In this document: piece after piece, positions 17,900 to 27,540 of the stretch
Layout of the letters: every line of letters begins with the position of its first letter
Numbering within the stretch: the first letter of the stretch is position 1
From: Bacillus sp. J37
Lineage (GTDB): Bacteria; Bacillota; Bacilli; Bacillales; Bacillaceae
Assembly (NCBI RefSeq): GCF_000518865.1
Contig: NZ_JAEK01000001.1
Span: 310,001-374,000, forward strand
Reading direction: 5' to 3'
DNA length: 64,000 nt
Made by a program: the position numbers and the translations under genes
Notes under the pieces: generated by a model
Database searches by the model: none
Told to the model about the DNA's origin: nothing
The model's input: the letters and a program-made list of their open reading frames with translations, nothing else

Positions 17900-19442
17900 T
17901 ATCTATAACAAAATTAATGAATTATATGATAAAAGACGTGAAGTGGAGCTTGGCGGAGGGGACAAAAAAGTAGAAAAACAACACGAAAAGGGAAAACTAA
18001 CAGCGAGAGAGAGAATTGATCTATTACTTGATGAGGGATCTTTCGTGGAAATAAATCCTTTTATCGAGCATAGATGCAACGATTTTGGACTTTCTTCTAA
18101 AAAGGGTCCTGGCGATGGTGTTGTTACCGGGTATGGTAAAGTAAATGGAAGACCTATTTATTTGTTTTCACAGGATTTTACTGTTTTTGGTGGAGCGCTT
18201 GGAGAAATGCATGCAAAAAAAATTGCTGCTGTAATGGACCTTGCCGCAAAAAATGGAACACCTTTTATCGGTTTAAATGACTCGGGCGGTGCGAGAATCC
18301 AGGAAGGTGTGGTATCATTAGATGGTTACGGACAAGTTTTTTACCGAAATACCATCTATTCAGGAGTGATACCCCAAATTTCTGTCATTCTTGGACCTTG
18401 TGCTGGTGGAGCGGTCTACTCGCCTGCCATTACTGACTTTGTATTTATGGTGGAAAAGACAAGTCAGATGTTTATTACAGGACCAAAAGTGATAGAAACG
18501 GTAACAGGTGAAAAAATAAGCTCTGAGAATTTAGGTGGAGCTAATGTACATAATACAATTAGTGGTAATGCACATTTTTCAGGAGTTTCTGAAGAAGACG
18601 TCTTAATAAAAGTACGAAATTTATTAAGTTATTTACCACAAAATAATGAACAAAAGCCACCTGTATCTAAGTATAGTGGGGAATCCGATTATCGCCCGGA
18701 TTTAACAGAACTCATTCCATTTGATACTGTTCGTCCGTATGATGTTCGCCTTGTTGTTGAACAGGTGGTTGATGAAGGGTCTTTTTTTGAAATACATAAA
18801 AACTTTGCCAAAAACATTGTGATTGGGTTAGCGAGGATTAAGGGAGAGGTTGTTGGCCTTGTTTGTAATCAGCCAAAGTATTTGGCAGGCGGTTTAGATA
18901 TTGATTCTTCTGATAAAGCGGCCAGATTTATTCGCTTTTGTGACTCATTCCAAATTCCGCTAATCACATTTGAAGATGTTACAGGTTTCTTTCCGGGCGT
19001 TAAACAGGAACATGGTGGAATTATCAGACATGGTGCGAAAATTTTATATGCATACTCTGAAGCAACAGTTCCGAAATTAACAGTTATTTTGAGGAAAGCT
19101 TATGGTGGTGCATATGTTGCATTAAATAGCAAATCAATAGGAGCAGATCTTGTTTTTGCTTGGCCTAACGCAGAGATAGCAGTAATGGGTCCGCAAGGTG
19201 CAGCTAATATTATCTTTGCAAAGGAAATTGAGGAAAGCTCTGATCCAGAATTAACGAGAGCCCAAAAGATTGAAGAGTATCGAGAAAAGTTTGCAAATCC
19301 TTATATTGCAGCAAGTCAAGGAATGATCGATGATGTCATCGATCCGCGAGATACTAGAATAAAGCTTATTCAAGCTCTCGACATGTTAAAAACAAAAAAA
19401 GAAAGTAGACCAGCAAAAAAACATGGGAATATTCCCCTTTAA
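17889..19442 (+). CDS. yqjD: Acyl-CoA carboxylase / methylmalonyl-CoA decarboxylase carboxyltransferase subunit
   Basis: Carboxyltransferase of the propionyl-CoA carboxylase beta family, 517 aa from ATG 17889. Two crotonase-like domains are visible. Oxyanion-hole segments are NDSGGARIQEGV and LGPCAGGAVYSPA in the first half and RKAYGGAYVAL in the second. It would (de)carboxylate propionyl/methylmalonyl-CoA with a biotin-carrying partner. No biotin carboxylase or biotin carrier gene is in this window, so the partner must be elsewhere. GTG 17880 is an alternative start. B. subtilis yqjD is the positional equivalent. Confidence 0.9.
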   Translation: MNHDIYNKINELYDKRREVELGGGDKKVEKQHEKGKLTARERIDLLLDEGSFVEINPFIEHRCNDFGLSSKKGPGDGVVTGYGKVNGRPIYLFSQDFTVFGGALGEMHAKKIAAVMDLAAKNGTPFIGLNDSGGARIQEGVVSLDGYGQVFYRNTIYSGVIPQISVILGPCAGGAVYSPAITDFVFMVEKTSQMFITGPKVIETVTGEKISSENLGGANVHNTISGNAHFSGVSEEDVLIKVRNLLSYLPQNNEQKPPVSKYSGESDYRPDLTELIPFDTVRPYDVRLVVEQVVDEGSFFEIHKNFAKNIVIGLARIKGEVVGLVCNQPKYLAGGLDIDSSDKAARFIRFCDSFQIPLITFEDVTGFFPGVKQEHGGIIRHGAKILYAYSEATVPKLTVILRKAYGGAYVALNSKSIGADLVFAWPNAEIAVMGPQGAANIIFAKEIEESSDPELTRAQKIEEYREKFANPYIAASQGMIDDVIDPRDTRIKLIQALDMLKTKKESRPAKKHGNIPL

Positions 19443-19460
19443 TTTAATTGGAGGTAATGA

Positions 19461-20585
19461 ATGATGATCAATAAACAACGATTACTTGATGAATTTTTAG
19501 AGCTTGTTCAAATTGACTCTGAAACAAAATTCGAAACAGACATTGCGAAAGTACTTAAAACTAAATTCACAGAACTAGGCTTAGAAGTGATTGAAGATGA
19601 CTCCATGAAAACAACAGGTCATGGGGCTGGAAACTTAATCTGTACACTTGAAGCAACAATTGAAAATATCGATCCTATTTATTTCACATCACACATGGAC
19701 ACAGTTGTTCCAGGTAAAGGCATCAAACCCAGCATAAAAGATGGGTATGTAGTGACAGATGGAACGACAATTCTAGGTGCAGACGATAAGGCTGGACTAG
19801 CGGCTATGCTTGAGGCAATCAAAACCCTGAAGGAACAAAATATTGCACATGGTAAAATTGAATTTGTGATTACTGCTGGTGAAGAGTCAGGGCTTGTAGG
19901 TGCTAAAGCACTAGATCCTGGCCTTATGACTGCCAAATATGGATATGCGCTCGACAGTGATGGTAAAGTAGGTACAATCATTGTAGCTGCACCAACTCAA
20001 GCCAAAGTAAAAGCGACGATTTATGGAAAAACTGCACATGCCGGTGTAGCACCGGAAAAAGGTGTTTCTGCTATCACAATCGCTGCAAAGGCTATTTCAA
20101 AAATGCCATTAGGCAGAATTGATCACGAAACGACAGCGAACATCGGTCGTTTTGAGGGTGGGACACAGACTAATATTGTTTGTGATCTTGTTCATATTTT
20201 AGCTGAAGCAAGATCGCTTATTCCGGAAAAAATGGAAGCACAAGTAAAAAAAATGAAAGAAGCATTTGAAAGTGTTGCCTCTGAAATGGGTGGAAGAGCT
20301 GAAGTAGAAGTGGATGTTATGTATCCTGGATTTAAATTTGGTGACGGCGATCATGTTGTTGAGGTGGCAAAACGAGCTGCAGCTAAAATAGGTCGTGAAA
20401 GTGAGCTTCAAACAAGTGGTGGCGGCAGTGATGCAAACGTCATTGCGGGGAATGGGGTTCCAACTGTCAATTTAGCTGTTGGGTACGAAGAAATTCATAC
20501 AACAAACGAAAAAATGCCAATTGAAGAACTTGAGAAAACAGCTGAACTGGTTTTGGCTATCATTCAAGAAGTGGCACAACCATAA
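19461..20585 (+). CDS. yqjE: PepT-like M20 metallopeptidase
   Basis: Cytosolic di-zinc peptidase of the M20 family annotated as tripeptidase-like, 374 aa. Metal and catalytic motifs are intact: TSHMDTVVPG (His ligand and Asp), ILGADDKAGLA (bridging Asp), TAGEESGLVG (catalytic Glu and ligand), ALDSDG and the C-terminal EEIHTTNE histidine. GGAGG at 19450-19454 is 6 nt before the ATG. B. subtilis has yqjF and yqjG next; here the CAP-lipoprotein/urea block follows instead. Confidence 0.9.
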   Translation: MMINKQRLLDEFLELVQIDSETKFETDIAKVLKTKFTELGLEVIEDDSMKTTGHGAGNLICTLEATIENIDPIYFTSHMDTVVPGKGIKPSIKDGYVVTDGTTILGADDKAGLAAMLEAIKTLKEQNIAHGKIEFVITAGEESGLVGAKALDPGLMTAKYGYALDSDGKVGTIIVAAPTQAKVKATIYGKTAHAGVAPEKGVSAITIAAKAISKMPLGRIDHETTANIGRFEGGTQTNIVCDLVHILAEARSLIPEKMEAQVKKMKEAFESVASEMGGRAEVEVDVMYPGFKFGDGDHVVEVAKRAAAKIGRESELQTSGGGSDANVIAGNGVPTVNLAVGYEEIHTTNEKMPIEELEKTAELVLAIIQEVAQP

Positions 20586-20592
20586 AAACAAG

Positions 20593-20620
20593 AGGCTGTC
20601 TTATATGAGACAGTCTTTTT
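20593..20620 (+). terminator. Terminator after yqjE
   Basis: AGGCTGTCT and AGACAGTCT (one G-U) around a 6-nt loop, followed by TTTT. Confidence 0.85.
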
Positions 20621-20736
20621 GGTGTTTATTACCCAAAATGTATGAATTCCTCCATTTCACAAGATTATTACCATCAATACTTTTAAGAAAAAGAAAGAAA
20701 ATAAAAGGGTAGGTAATTTTATAAAAGGAGGGGTTT

Positions 20737-21762
20737 GTGTTGATAAAAAAGAAATTCGGATTAGTTGCAACTAGTGTAATGATTGTTGGTCTAGTAGGGT
20801 GTAACAACAATGAAGGTGCATTAGATGGTGAATATAGAGATAATGTTGATGTTGCAGAAAATGTAAATTACAATGGGCGTAGCTATGGTCCGCTTGCCCG
20901 GGATATCGATACGAGGAATCCAGACAATAACATGAACGACGATGATTTCAGTAATGTACCAGACCGGATGCTAACGAAAGATCCAAATGGTATGACAATA
21001 TCCAGTTCGAAAACAGATTTATCAAGTAAAGATTATCCACATACAAGAGCAATTTCTGTTCAAGATGCTAAATATAAATTTATAAAAGCAAATTCAAAAG
21101 AAGAAGCAGAAAAGCAGGCAAGACAATTTATTGATCAGCAAAAGCAGCAAGCTCTTCAACATGGTAATCAAATTGCAAAACAATATCAATCACAGCAACA
21201 ACAGTCGGCAAACCAACAGCAGGCACCTAGACAACAAGCGGAAAATAATCAACAACAGCAAAAACAAGCACCTGCTGAGCAACAAGAACAAACTGATCAG
21301 CAGCAACAACAAGAACCAGCTCAACCTCAACAACAACAACCAGCTGCTGAAGCACCAAAGAAAGATGAGTCTCAGACTCAAGGTGTTAGCCAAGTTGCAC
21401 AACAGGTCATTGACTTAACAAATGCTGAAAGAAAAAAGAATGGTTTACCAGCTCTTAAAGCTGACACACAATTAAGTGGTGTTGCTCAGAAAAAATCGGA
21501 AGATATGCGACAAAATAATTATTTCTCACATACAAGTCCTACCTATGGTTCACCGTTCGATATGATGAGGGATTTTGGTGTGACATATAAAACGGCTGGG
21601 GAAAATATTGCCCAAGGTCAACGATCAGCACAAGAAGTTGTTCAAGCTTGGATGAATAGTGAAGGGCATAGAAAGAATATTTTAAGTAAAGATTTTACGC
21701 ATATTGGAATTGGTTATGACTCTAATGGACATCACTGGACACAAATGTTTATAGGGAAATAA
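20737..21762 (+). CDS. CAP/SCP-domain lipoprotein with Gln-rich linker
   Basis: Secreted lipoprotein of 341 aa (GTG 20737, AAAAGGAGGGG upstream). The signal peptide ends in lipobox LVGC (Cys near residue 22). Residues ~140-210 are a low-complexity Gln/Ala/Pro linker. The last ~120 residues are a CAP domain of the YkwD type, with IDLTNAERKKNGLPAL, NNYFSHTSP, AGENIAQG and HRKNILSKDFTHIGIGY, including its conserved His and Glu residues. YkwD-like CAP proteins are common in Bacilli, often spore- or envelope-associated; the exact role is unknown. It stands as a single gene between terminators. Confidence 0.88.
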   Translation: MLIKKKFGLVATSVMIVGLVGCNNNEGALDGEYRDNVDVAENVNYNGRSYGPLARDIDTRNPDNNMNDDDFSNVPDRMLTKDPNGMTISSSKTDLSSKDYPHTRAISVQDAKYKFIKANSKEEAEKQARQFIDQQKQQALQHGNQIAKQYQSQQQQSANQQQAPRQQAENNQQQQKQAPAEQQEQTDQQQQQEPAQPQQQQPAAEAPKKDESQTQGVSQVAQQVIDLTNAERKKNGLPALKADTQLSGVAQKKSEDMRQNNYFSHTSPTYGSPFDMMRDFGVTYKTAGENIAQGQRSAQEVVQAWMNSEGHRKNILSKDFTHIGIGYDSNGHHWTQMFIGK

Positions 21763-21770
21763 CTCGACTT

Positions 21771-21804
21771 GAGGCTATCTGATTATAGATAGCCTCTTTA
21801 TTTT
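21771..21804 (+). terminator. Terminator after the CAP lipoprotein gene
   Basis: Perfect GAGGCTATCT/AGATAGCCTC stem with a 6-nt loop, followed by TTTATTTTAT. Confidence 0.88.
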
Positions 21805-21930
21805 ATGTTATAAAATCTAACAATTAAAAAGTTTACGAAAAAAGTTATATTTAACAAGAAGGAAAGCGGATATAACGAACATAATTAATAGAGTTTACAA
21901 TAAAAGGTTTTAAAAATTTTCAAAAAATTA

Positions 21931-21958
21931 TTGTTAAGTTAGGGAAAATATGTATAAT
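21931..21958 (+). promoter_or_regulatory. SigA promoter of the urt-ure cluster
   Basis: -35 TTGTTA (21931-21936), 16-nt spacer, perfect -10 TATAAT (21953-21958). The predicted start near 21965 is just upstream of the GlnR/TnrA-type palindrome. Confidence 0.65.
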
Positions 21959-21971
21959 TTGATTATATAGA

Positions 21972-21988
21972 TGTTAACTTTCCTTACA
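21972..21988 (+). promoter_or_regulatory. GlnR/TnrA box
   Basis: TGTTAACTTTCCTTACA fits TGTNA-N7-TNACA exactly. It lies at about +8 to +24 of the promoter at 21931, a repressing position for GlnR. It could instead act as an activating TnrA site near -45 of a weaker downstream promoter. Nitrogen control of urea uptake and urease is the expected biology. Confidence 0.8.
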
Positions 21989-22046
21989 TACAGAGTTGGT
22001 ATTTATGACGTTTGGTGTAAATGATGCAAAAAGAAGGAGTGTTGTT

Positions 22047-23300
22047 GTGTTGAAAATGAAAAAAGGTTTTTTAGCAATGATGATGTCTGTATTTATGCTC
22101 GGTGCATGTGCAACTCAAACGAGTGAACCATCTTCAGGAAATGACACAAGTGATTCATCAGCAACAGTGAGTAATGAAAGTGATACAGTTCAGGTCGGCA
22201 TTTTGCATTCGTTAAGCGGTACAATGGCAATAAGTGAGGTTTCTTTACGTGATGCAGAGCTAATGGCAATTGAGGAAATTAATGCAGCAGGAGGAGTATT
22301 AGGAAAGCAGATTGTACCAATTGTTGAAGATGGTGCTTCTGATTGGCCTACTTTTGCTGAAAAGGCTAGAAAACTTCTTCAACAAGATAAAGTAGCTACC
22401 ATTTTTGGCGGATGGACATCTGCAAGCCGTAAAGCGATGCTTCCAGTTGTTGAACAAAATAACGGTTTACTATGGTATCCGGTTCAGTATGAAGGGATGG
22501 AACAATCTCCAAATATTTTTTATACAGGGGCTACAACAAATCAGCAAATCGTTCCTGCAATTGACTGGATGCTAGAAAATCAAGGGAAGAATATTTTCTT
22601 GGTAGGATCTGATTATGTATTTCCTCGTACAGCAAATAAAATTGTAAATGCACAATTAAAAGCAAAAGGCGGAACTGTAGTTGCTGAAGAATATACACCT
22701 CTTGGACACACAGACTACAACACAATTATTAGCAAAATTAAAGCCGAAAAACCGGATGCTATTTTTAATACGCTAAACGGAGATAGTAATGTTGCATTCT
22801 TTAAGCAACTTAAAGATGCAGGAATAACTCCAGAAGATATTCCGGTTATGTCAGTAAGTGTTGCTGAAGAAGAAATACGCGGGATTGGTACAGATGTATT
22901 AGAAGGTCATTATGCTGCTTGGAACTATTACCAAACAACAGATACACCTGAAAACAAGACATTTGTAGAAAATTATAAAGCTAAATACGGTGAAGACCGA
23001 GTAACAGGTGACCCGATTGAAGCTGCTTATATTGCTGTTTATTTATGGAAAGAGGCAGTTGAAAAAGCTGGGTCATTTGAAGTAGATAAAGTTAAAGAAG
23101 CTTCGGATGGAATTGAATTCAAAGCACCTGGTGGTGTTGTGAAAATTGATGGTGAAACACAGCATATTTATAAGACTGTCCGAATCGGAGAAGTTCAGGC
23201 TGATGGTCTATTTAAAGAGATTTGGAACTCAGGTGAGCAAGTAAAGCCTGATCCATACTTAAAGTCGTATGACTGGGCTGAAGGTTTAAGTCAAGAATAA
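22047..23300 (+). CDS. urtA: Urea ABC transporter substrate-binding lipoprotein
   Basis: Branched-chain-amino-acid-type binding protein specialised for urea. Start GTG 22047 lies 7 nt after GAAGGAG. The lipobox MLGACA is near residue 20, then a Ser/Thr-rich spacer. The mature part begins [17 protein letters not shown], a UrtA-typical segment, and contains [16 protein letters not shown] and [10 protein letters not shown]. Length is 417 aa. The four other urt genes and the urease genes follow, which fixes the substrate as urea. Confidence 0.95.
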   Translation: MLKMKKGFLAMMMSVFMLGACATQTSEPSSGNDTSDSSATVSNESDTVQVGILHSLSGTMAISEVSLRDAELMAIEEINAAGGVLGKQIVPIVEDGASDWPTFAEKARKLLQQDKVATIFGGWTSASRKAMLPVVEQNNGLLWYPVQYEGMEQSPNIFYTGATTNQQIVPAIDWMLENQGKNIFLVGSDYVFPRTANKIVNAQLKAKGGTVVAEEYTPLGHTDYNTIISKIKAEKPDAIFNTLNGDSNVAFFKQLKDAGITPEDIPVMSVSVAEEEIRGIGTDVLEGHYAAWNYYQTTDTPENKTFVENYKAKYGEDRVTGDPIEAAYIAVYLWKEAVEKAGSFEVDKVKEASDGIEFKAPGGVVKIDGETQHIYKTVRIGEVQADGLFKEIWNSGEQVKPDPYLKSYDWAEGLSQE

Positions 23301-23311
23301 GTAATGTAATA

Positions 23312-23344
23312 GATACCTAGCTTGCTAGATTTGCTAGGTATCTA
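23312..23344 (+). other. Perfect hairpin between urtA and urtB
   Basis: AGATACCTAGC and GCTAGGTATCT form 11 perfect base pairs around an 11-nt loop. It is followed by AAAAATG rather than a T-run, so a transcript stabiliser or processing site is more likely than a terminator. It probably raises urtA mRNA over the permease genes. Confidence 0.7.
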
Positions 23345-23468
23345 AAAATGACAAGAAGGTAACAAGCGAAAATAGGGCCGGAGATATGGTGCATGTCCTC
23401 AAGGGATAATCTGACTTCATCAATTGTCATACTTACCTGTTATCTTCACAGTAAAGGAGGAAAAATCC

Positions 23469-24371
23469 TTGTCGATTATTATTTCACAATTATTTAACGG
23501 GCTAAGCCTAGGATCGATTTTATTATTGATTGCACTAGGTCTTGCGATCACATTTGGGCTTATGAACATTATAAACATGGCTCATGGAGAATTTATCATG
23601 ATTGGAGCATACACAACATACGTACTCCAACAAGTGTTTGTTCAACATCTTCCGAAATCTTTATTTGATTATTATTTTCTTCTCGCCATACCATTGTCCT
23701 TTATAGTTGCCGCACTTATTGGTCTTATTATGGAGAAAACAATTGTAAGATTTCTGTATGAACGGCCGCTTGATAGCCTGCTGGCGACCTGGGGAGTGAG
23801 CCTTATATTACAGCAAACAGCACGGTCGATTTTTGGTGCACCAAATGTTGCGGTTGTCGCTCCAGATTGGTTAAATGGAGGCCTTGCTGTAGCTGGACTT
23901 ACTTTTCCGTACAAACGTCTATTTATTATTGCTCTTGTACTCATTAGTATTCTTTTGTTGTTTATCTATTTATATAAGACCTCATCAGGAAGAAGAATGA
24001 AAGCCGTAACGTTAAATCGTGATATGGCGTCTTGTCTGGGAGTTTCAACTAGAAGGGTAGATAGTACAGCTTTTGCTCTCGGAAGTGGATTTGCCGGGAT
24101 TGCGGGGTGTTCATTGACGTTAATTGGTTCAATTGGTCCAACGCTTGGGACAGCATATATAGTAGATGCTTTTATGATTGTTATCTTAGGTGGGGTTGGA
24201 AAATTAAAAGGAACAATCCTGGCAGCCATTATGTTAGGTGTTTTAAGTACATTTGTCGAGCTATCTACTAGTGCAACAATTGCAAAGGTAATTGTTTTTG
24301 CATTTATTATCATTTTCCTACAGTGGAAGCCAACTGGTCTCGTCAATGTAAAGGTTCGGGCATTAGACTAA
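23469..24371 (+). CDS. urtB: Urea ABC transporter permease UrtB
   Basis: LivH-family permease, 300 aa with about eight hydrophobic segments. The family signature [20 protein letters not shown] is visible near the N-terminus. TTG 23469 is chosen because AAAGGAGG ends 8 nt before it; the frame extends further upstream without a ribosome binding site. It pairs with UrtC. Confidence 0.93.
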   Translation: MSIIISQLFNGLSLGSILLLIALGLAITFGLMNIINMAHGEFIMIGAYTTYVLQQVFVQHLPKSLFDYYFLLAIPLSFIVAALIGLIMEKTIVRFLYERPLDSLLATWGVSLILQQTARSIFGAPNVAVVAPDWLNGGLAVAGLTFPYKRLFIIALVLISILLLFIYLYKTSSGRRMKAVTLNRDMASCLGVSTRRVDSTAFALGSGFAGIAGCSLTLIGSIGPTLGTAYIVDAFMIVILGGVGKLKGTILAAIMLGVLSTFVELSTSATIAKVIVFAFIIIFLQWKPTGLVNVKVRALD

Positions 24372-24383
24372 CGGAGGTGCAAT

Positions 24384-25460
24384 ATGATTAAAAAATATAG
24401 CCAAGGAGCTTATTATGGAGTCTTTTTCCTCATGTTACTTGTAGCTCCATTGCTTCTTTCCGAGTTTAGAATGGGTTTGTTGGCAAAGTTTTTATGCTTT
24501 GCAATGATCGCGGTTGGAATAAGTTTGATATGGGGGTTCACAGGTATTTTAAGCCTGGGTCATGGTGTTTTTTTCGGATTAGGTGCTTATTGTATGGCGA
24601 TGTATCTAAAGCTTGAAGCATCTCCTTCAGGTATCCCGGATTTTATGGAATGGAACGGGATTACCGAAGTACCTTTTGTGTGGATGTTGTTTAAAAATCC
24701 TGTTTTTGCGATATTGGCAGCGGTATTGTTGCCGTTTATCATTGCTGTTGTAATCGGGTATTTTACATTTAAAAATCGTATTAAGGGAGTATTTTTTTCA
24801 CTAATTTCTCAAGCTGTTGTGGTGGTAACTGTTACTTTATTTATCGGTGGACAACACATTACCGGCGGTACAAGTGGATTGACGAACTTTTTTACAGTCT
24901 TTCAAGTGCCATTAGCAGACCCGGCTACGAAGCAAACCCTATATTTTGTAACAGTTGCTTTACTAGCCGTCATTATGGGGGTTGCACTATTATTAACAAA
25001 GTCTCGATTTGGACGGTTGCTTATAGCGATCAGGGATGGGGAAAACCGCCTTCGATTTCTCGGGTATAATCCTACATTTTATAAAGTGTTTATTTACGCA
25101 TTATCAGCAGCATTTGCAGGAGTGGCCGGAGCACTTTTTGTTTTACAAGTTGGCATTATAACCCCGGAAATGATGGGGATCATCCCTTCAATTGAAATGG
25201 TCCTCTGGGTTGCAATTGGAGGTCGTTATTCCATTTTAGGTGCCGCGATAGGTGCTATTTTGACAAACACAGCCAAAAGCTTTTTGAGTGAATCATATCC
25301 GGATTTCTGGACGATCTTCCTAGGTGCATTATTTTTAATTGTTGTTCTATATTTACCAAATGGCTTAGCCGGTTTAGTTGAACAATTGAAAATGAAATTC
25401 TCTAAAAAAGAGAAAGTAAAGGGGGCGAAACAAAGTGAAGCCGATACTCTCGTGTCATAA
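24384..25460 (+). CDS. urtC: Urea ABC transporter permease UrtC
   Basis: LivM-family permease, 358 aa. It has multiple membrane helices, including the LIWGFTGILSLGHGVFFGLG segment characteristic of LivM/UrtC and the conserved FLGYNPTFYKVFIYALSA cytoplasmic loop. Ribosome binding site GGAGGTG. It overlaps urtD by 26 nt. Confidence 0.94.
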   Translation: MIKKYSQGAYYGVFFLMLLVAPLLLSEFRMGLLAKFLCFAMIAVGISLIWGFTGILSLGHGVFFGLGAYCMAMYLKLEASPSGIPDFMEWNGITEVPFVWMLFKNPVFAILAAVLLPFIIAVVIGYFTFKNRIKGVFFSLISQAVVVVTVTLFIGGQHITGGTSGLTNFFTVFQVPLADPATKQTLYFVTVALLAVIMGVALLLTKSRFGRLLIAIRDGENRLRFLGYNPTFYKVFIYALSAAFAGVAGALFVLQVGIITPEMMGIIPSIEMVLWVAIGGRYSILGAAIGAILTNTAKSFLSESYPDFWTIFLGALFLIVVLYLPNGLAGLVEQLKMKFSKKEKVKGAKQSEADTLVS

Positions 25461-26178
25461 TGTTGTTGTTGATTTTTCGGGCTTTAAGGCATTGCAAGGA
25501 GTTAATTTGAATGTGGAAAACAGCGGAGTTTTGTTTTTAATTGGTCCAAATGGCGCCGGGAAGACAACGTTATTAGACGTAATTTGTGGAAAAACCAGAG
25601 CTACAGGAGGGGAAATTACCTTTAAAGACGAGATTTCATTAGTGAAACTTCAAGAGCAAAAAATTGTTGAAGCAGGCATTGCTCGTAAGTTCCAAGCTCC
25701 AAGTATTTTTTTACACCTGACTCCTTTCGAAAATTTAGAAATTGCCATGAAACAAAAGAAAAAATTATTTGCTATTCTTTTGGCGAAATTGACAGATGGA
25801 GAAAAAGACAAAATTAATACGATGTTAAGGAAAATCGGATTATTTGAAGTTAGACATGAAAAAGCCGGATCTTTATCACATGGGCAGAAGCAGTGGCTGG
25901 AAATCGGAATGCAATTAATACAGGAACCGACATTATTATTATTAGATGAACCGATCGCAGGAATGTCTGGTGAAGAAAGGACAAAAACAGGCGAATTAAT
26001 TTTAGAAATATCAAAAGAATGTTCTGTATTAATTGTGGAGCATGATATGGATTTTGTGCGGAAATATTCTACTCAAGTGGTGGTTATGCATGAAGGGAAG
26101 GTACTTTGTCAGGGTGAGATGAGGGATATTCAGGAAAATGAAGAAGTGAAAAATGTATATCTGGGAAGGAGCGGATAA
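25435..26178 (+). CDS. urtD: Urea ABC transporter ATPase UrtD
   Basis: LivG-type ATPase, 247 aa. Walker A GPNGAGKTT, signature LSHGQKQWLEIG (SHGQ, the normal UrtD form of the ABC signature), Walker B LLLLDEPIAGM and switch His in VEHDM are intact. GTG start behind AAAGGGGGCG, within urtC. Confidence 0.94.
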   Translation: MKPILSCHNVVVDFSGFKALQGVNLNVENSGVLFLIGPNGAGKTTLLDVICGKTRATGGEITFKDEISLVKLQEQKIVEAGIARKFQAPSIFLHLTPFENLEIAMKQKKKLFAILLAKLTDGEKDKINTMLRKIGLFEVRHEKAGSLSHGQKQWLEIGMQLIQEPTLLLLDEPIAGMSGEERTKTGELILEISKECSVLIVEHDMDFVRKYSTQVVVMHEGKVLCQGEMRDIQENEEVKNVYLGRSG

Positions 26179-26179
26179 A

Positions 26180-26881
26180 ATGCTTCACGTATCACACCTG
26201 CAAGCGGGATATGATGAGACCATTATTTTAAGGGATGTAGATTTTGAAGTGCCTAAAGGGAAAATTGTAGGTCTTCTTGGACGTAATGGTGTAGGGAAAA
26301 CAACTTTAATGAAAGTGTTAATGGGCCTGTTGCCTATGAAGGGTGGAAACATTCAGTATGAAGGGAAAAAACTAAAAAAGGAAAGACCAGAACATCGTGC
26401 AAGATCAGGAATTGCTTATGTACCACAAGGTAGGGACATCTTTTCTGATCTAACGATTAGAGAGAATCTTTTACTAGGAATGGAAGCATTGCCTAAATCT
26501 AAACGTTCGACAACCATACCTGCGGAAATTTTTACATGGTTTCCGGTTCTAAAAGAAATGATTGATCGAAAAGGCGGGGATCTAAGCGGAGGGCAACAGC
26601 AACAGCTGGCTATAGCTAGAGCCTTAATTTCAAATCCGAAGCTATTGTTATTAGATGAGCCGATGGAGGGGATTCAACCTTCTATTGTCCAGTTGATTCA
26701 AGATGTTCTTGTTCAAATTAGTAAGGAAAAAGAGATGGGAATTATGCTGGTGGAACATAATTTAGATGCGGTATTATCCTGTGCGGATCAATTTTATATA
26801 CTTGATAGAGGGCGAATGGTGATGAGTGGAAGCTGTGATGAAATAAAAGAAGAGGATCTTCAAAGGCACTTAGCGGTATAA
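26180..26881 (+). CDS. urtE: Urea ABC transporter ATPase UrtE
   Basis: LivF-type ATPase, 233 aa. Walker [10 protein letters not shown], signature [15 protein letters not shown], Walker [17 protein letters not shown] (the MEGIQPS stretch is characteristic of UrtE) and switch His in VEHNL. ATG 26180 is preferred because AAGGAG at 26165-26170 precedes it; an upstream frame opening at 26153 overlaps urtD. It ends 13 nt before ureA, linking uptake to hydrolysis in one transcript. Confidence 0.95.
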   Translation: MLHVSHLQAGYDETIILRDVDFEVPKGKIVGLLGRNGVGKTTLMKVLMGLLPMKGGNIQYEGKKLKKERPEHRARSGIAYVPQGRDIFSDLTIRENLLLGMEALPKSKRSTTIPAEIFTWFPVLKEMIDRKGGDLSGGQQQQLAIARALISNPKLLLLDEPMEGIQPSIVQLIQDVLVQISKEKEMGIMLVEHNLDAVLSCADQFYILDRGRMVMSGSCDEIKEEDLQRHLAV

Positions 26882-26894
26882 GGAGGTAGGTACG

Positions 26895-27197
26895 ATGAAG
26901 CTTACATCTCGTGAGCAAGAAAAACTGATGATTGTTGTTGCGGCAGATTTGGCCAGGCGAAGACAAAATAGAGGCCTAAAGCTTAATTATCCGGAAGCTA
27001 TCGCTATTTTAACTTATGAGGTATTAGAGGGAGCCCGTGATGGTAAGACAGTATCAGAACTAATGCAGTATGGACGTCAACTCCTATCGAGAGACGATGT
27101 GATGGAGGGTATTCCGGAGATGATTCATGACATACAGGTTGAAGCAACGTTTCCGGATGGAACAAAGTTAGTGACCGTTCATGAACCAATACAATAG
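26895..27197 (+). CDS. ureA: Urease gamma subunit
   Basis: Smallest structural subunit of nickel urease, 100 aa, the normal length. Typical beginning [20 protein letters not shown] and later [37 protein letters not shown] precedes the ATG. It assembles with UreB and UreC to the (alpha-beta-gamma)3 enzyme. Confidence 0.98.
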   Translation: MKLTSREQEKLMIVVAADLARRRQNRGLKLNYPEAIAILTYEVLEGARDGKTVSELMQYGRQLLSRDDVMEGIPEMIHDIQVEATFPDGTKLVTVHEPIQ

Positions 27198-27220
27198 TTT
27201 TTAGTCAGGAGTGTGGAAAA

Positions 27221-27538
27221 ATGATACCTGGTGAGCTTAAGCTCAAACAAGAACCCATCCTTTGTAATCAACATAAACAACCGATGAAACTGGAAGTAAT
27301 AAACAATGGTGATCGTCCTGTTCAAATTGGCTCCCATTTCCATTTTTATGAGGTTAATAGATCACTTGAGTTTAATCGAAAGGAATCCTATGGAAAAAGA
27401 TTGAATATTCCGGCAGGTACGGCTGTTCGGTTTGAACCTGGTGATAAAAAAATAATCGAGCTCATTTCCTTTTCGGGAGAAAGAAAAGTTTACGGACTTA
27501 ATAATTTAACAAATGATGCACTAGATAAAGGAGTGTAG
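27221..27538 (+). CDS. ureB: Urease beta subunit
   Basis: Beta structural subunit, 105 aa. Conserved IPGELKLK start, [19 protein letters not shown] core, and [16 protein letters not shown] with [17 protein letters not shown]. The stop is 2 nt before ureC. Confidence 0.98.
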   Translation: MIPGELKLKQEPILCNQHKQPMKLEVINNGDRPVQIGSHFHFYEVNRSLEFNRKESYGKRLNIPAGTAVRFEPGDKKIIELISFSGERKVYGLNNLTNDALDKGV

Positions 27539-27540
27539 AT

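Noticed and set aside
21190-21418. Leu-rich minus-strand and Asn/Lys-rich plus-strand ORFs
   Set aside because: They are out-of-frame readings of the CAA/CAG-rich linker of the CAP lipoprotein gene, without ribosome binding sites.
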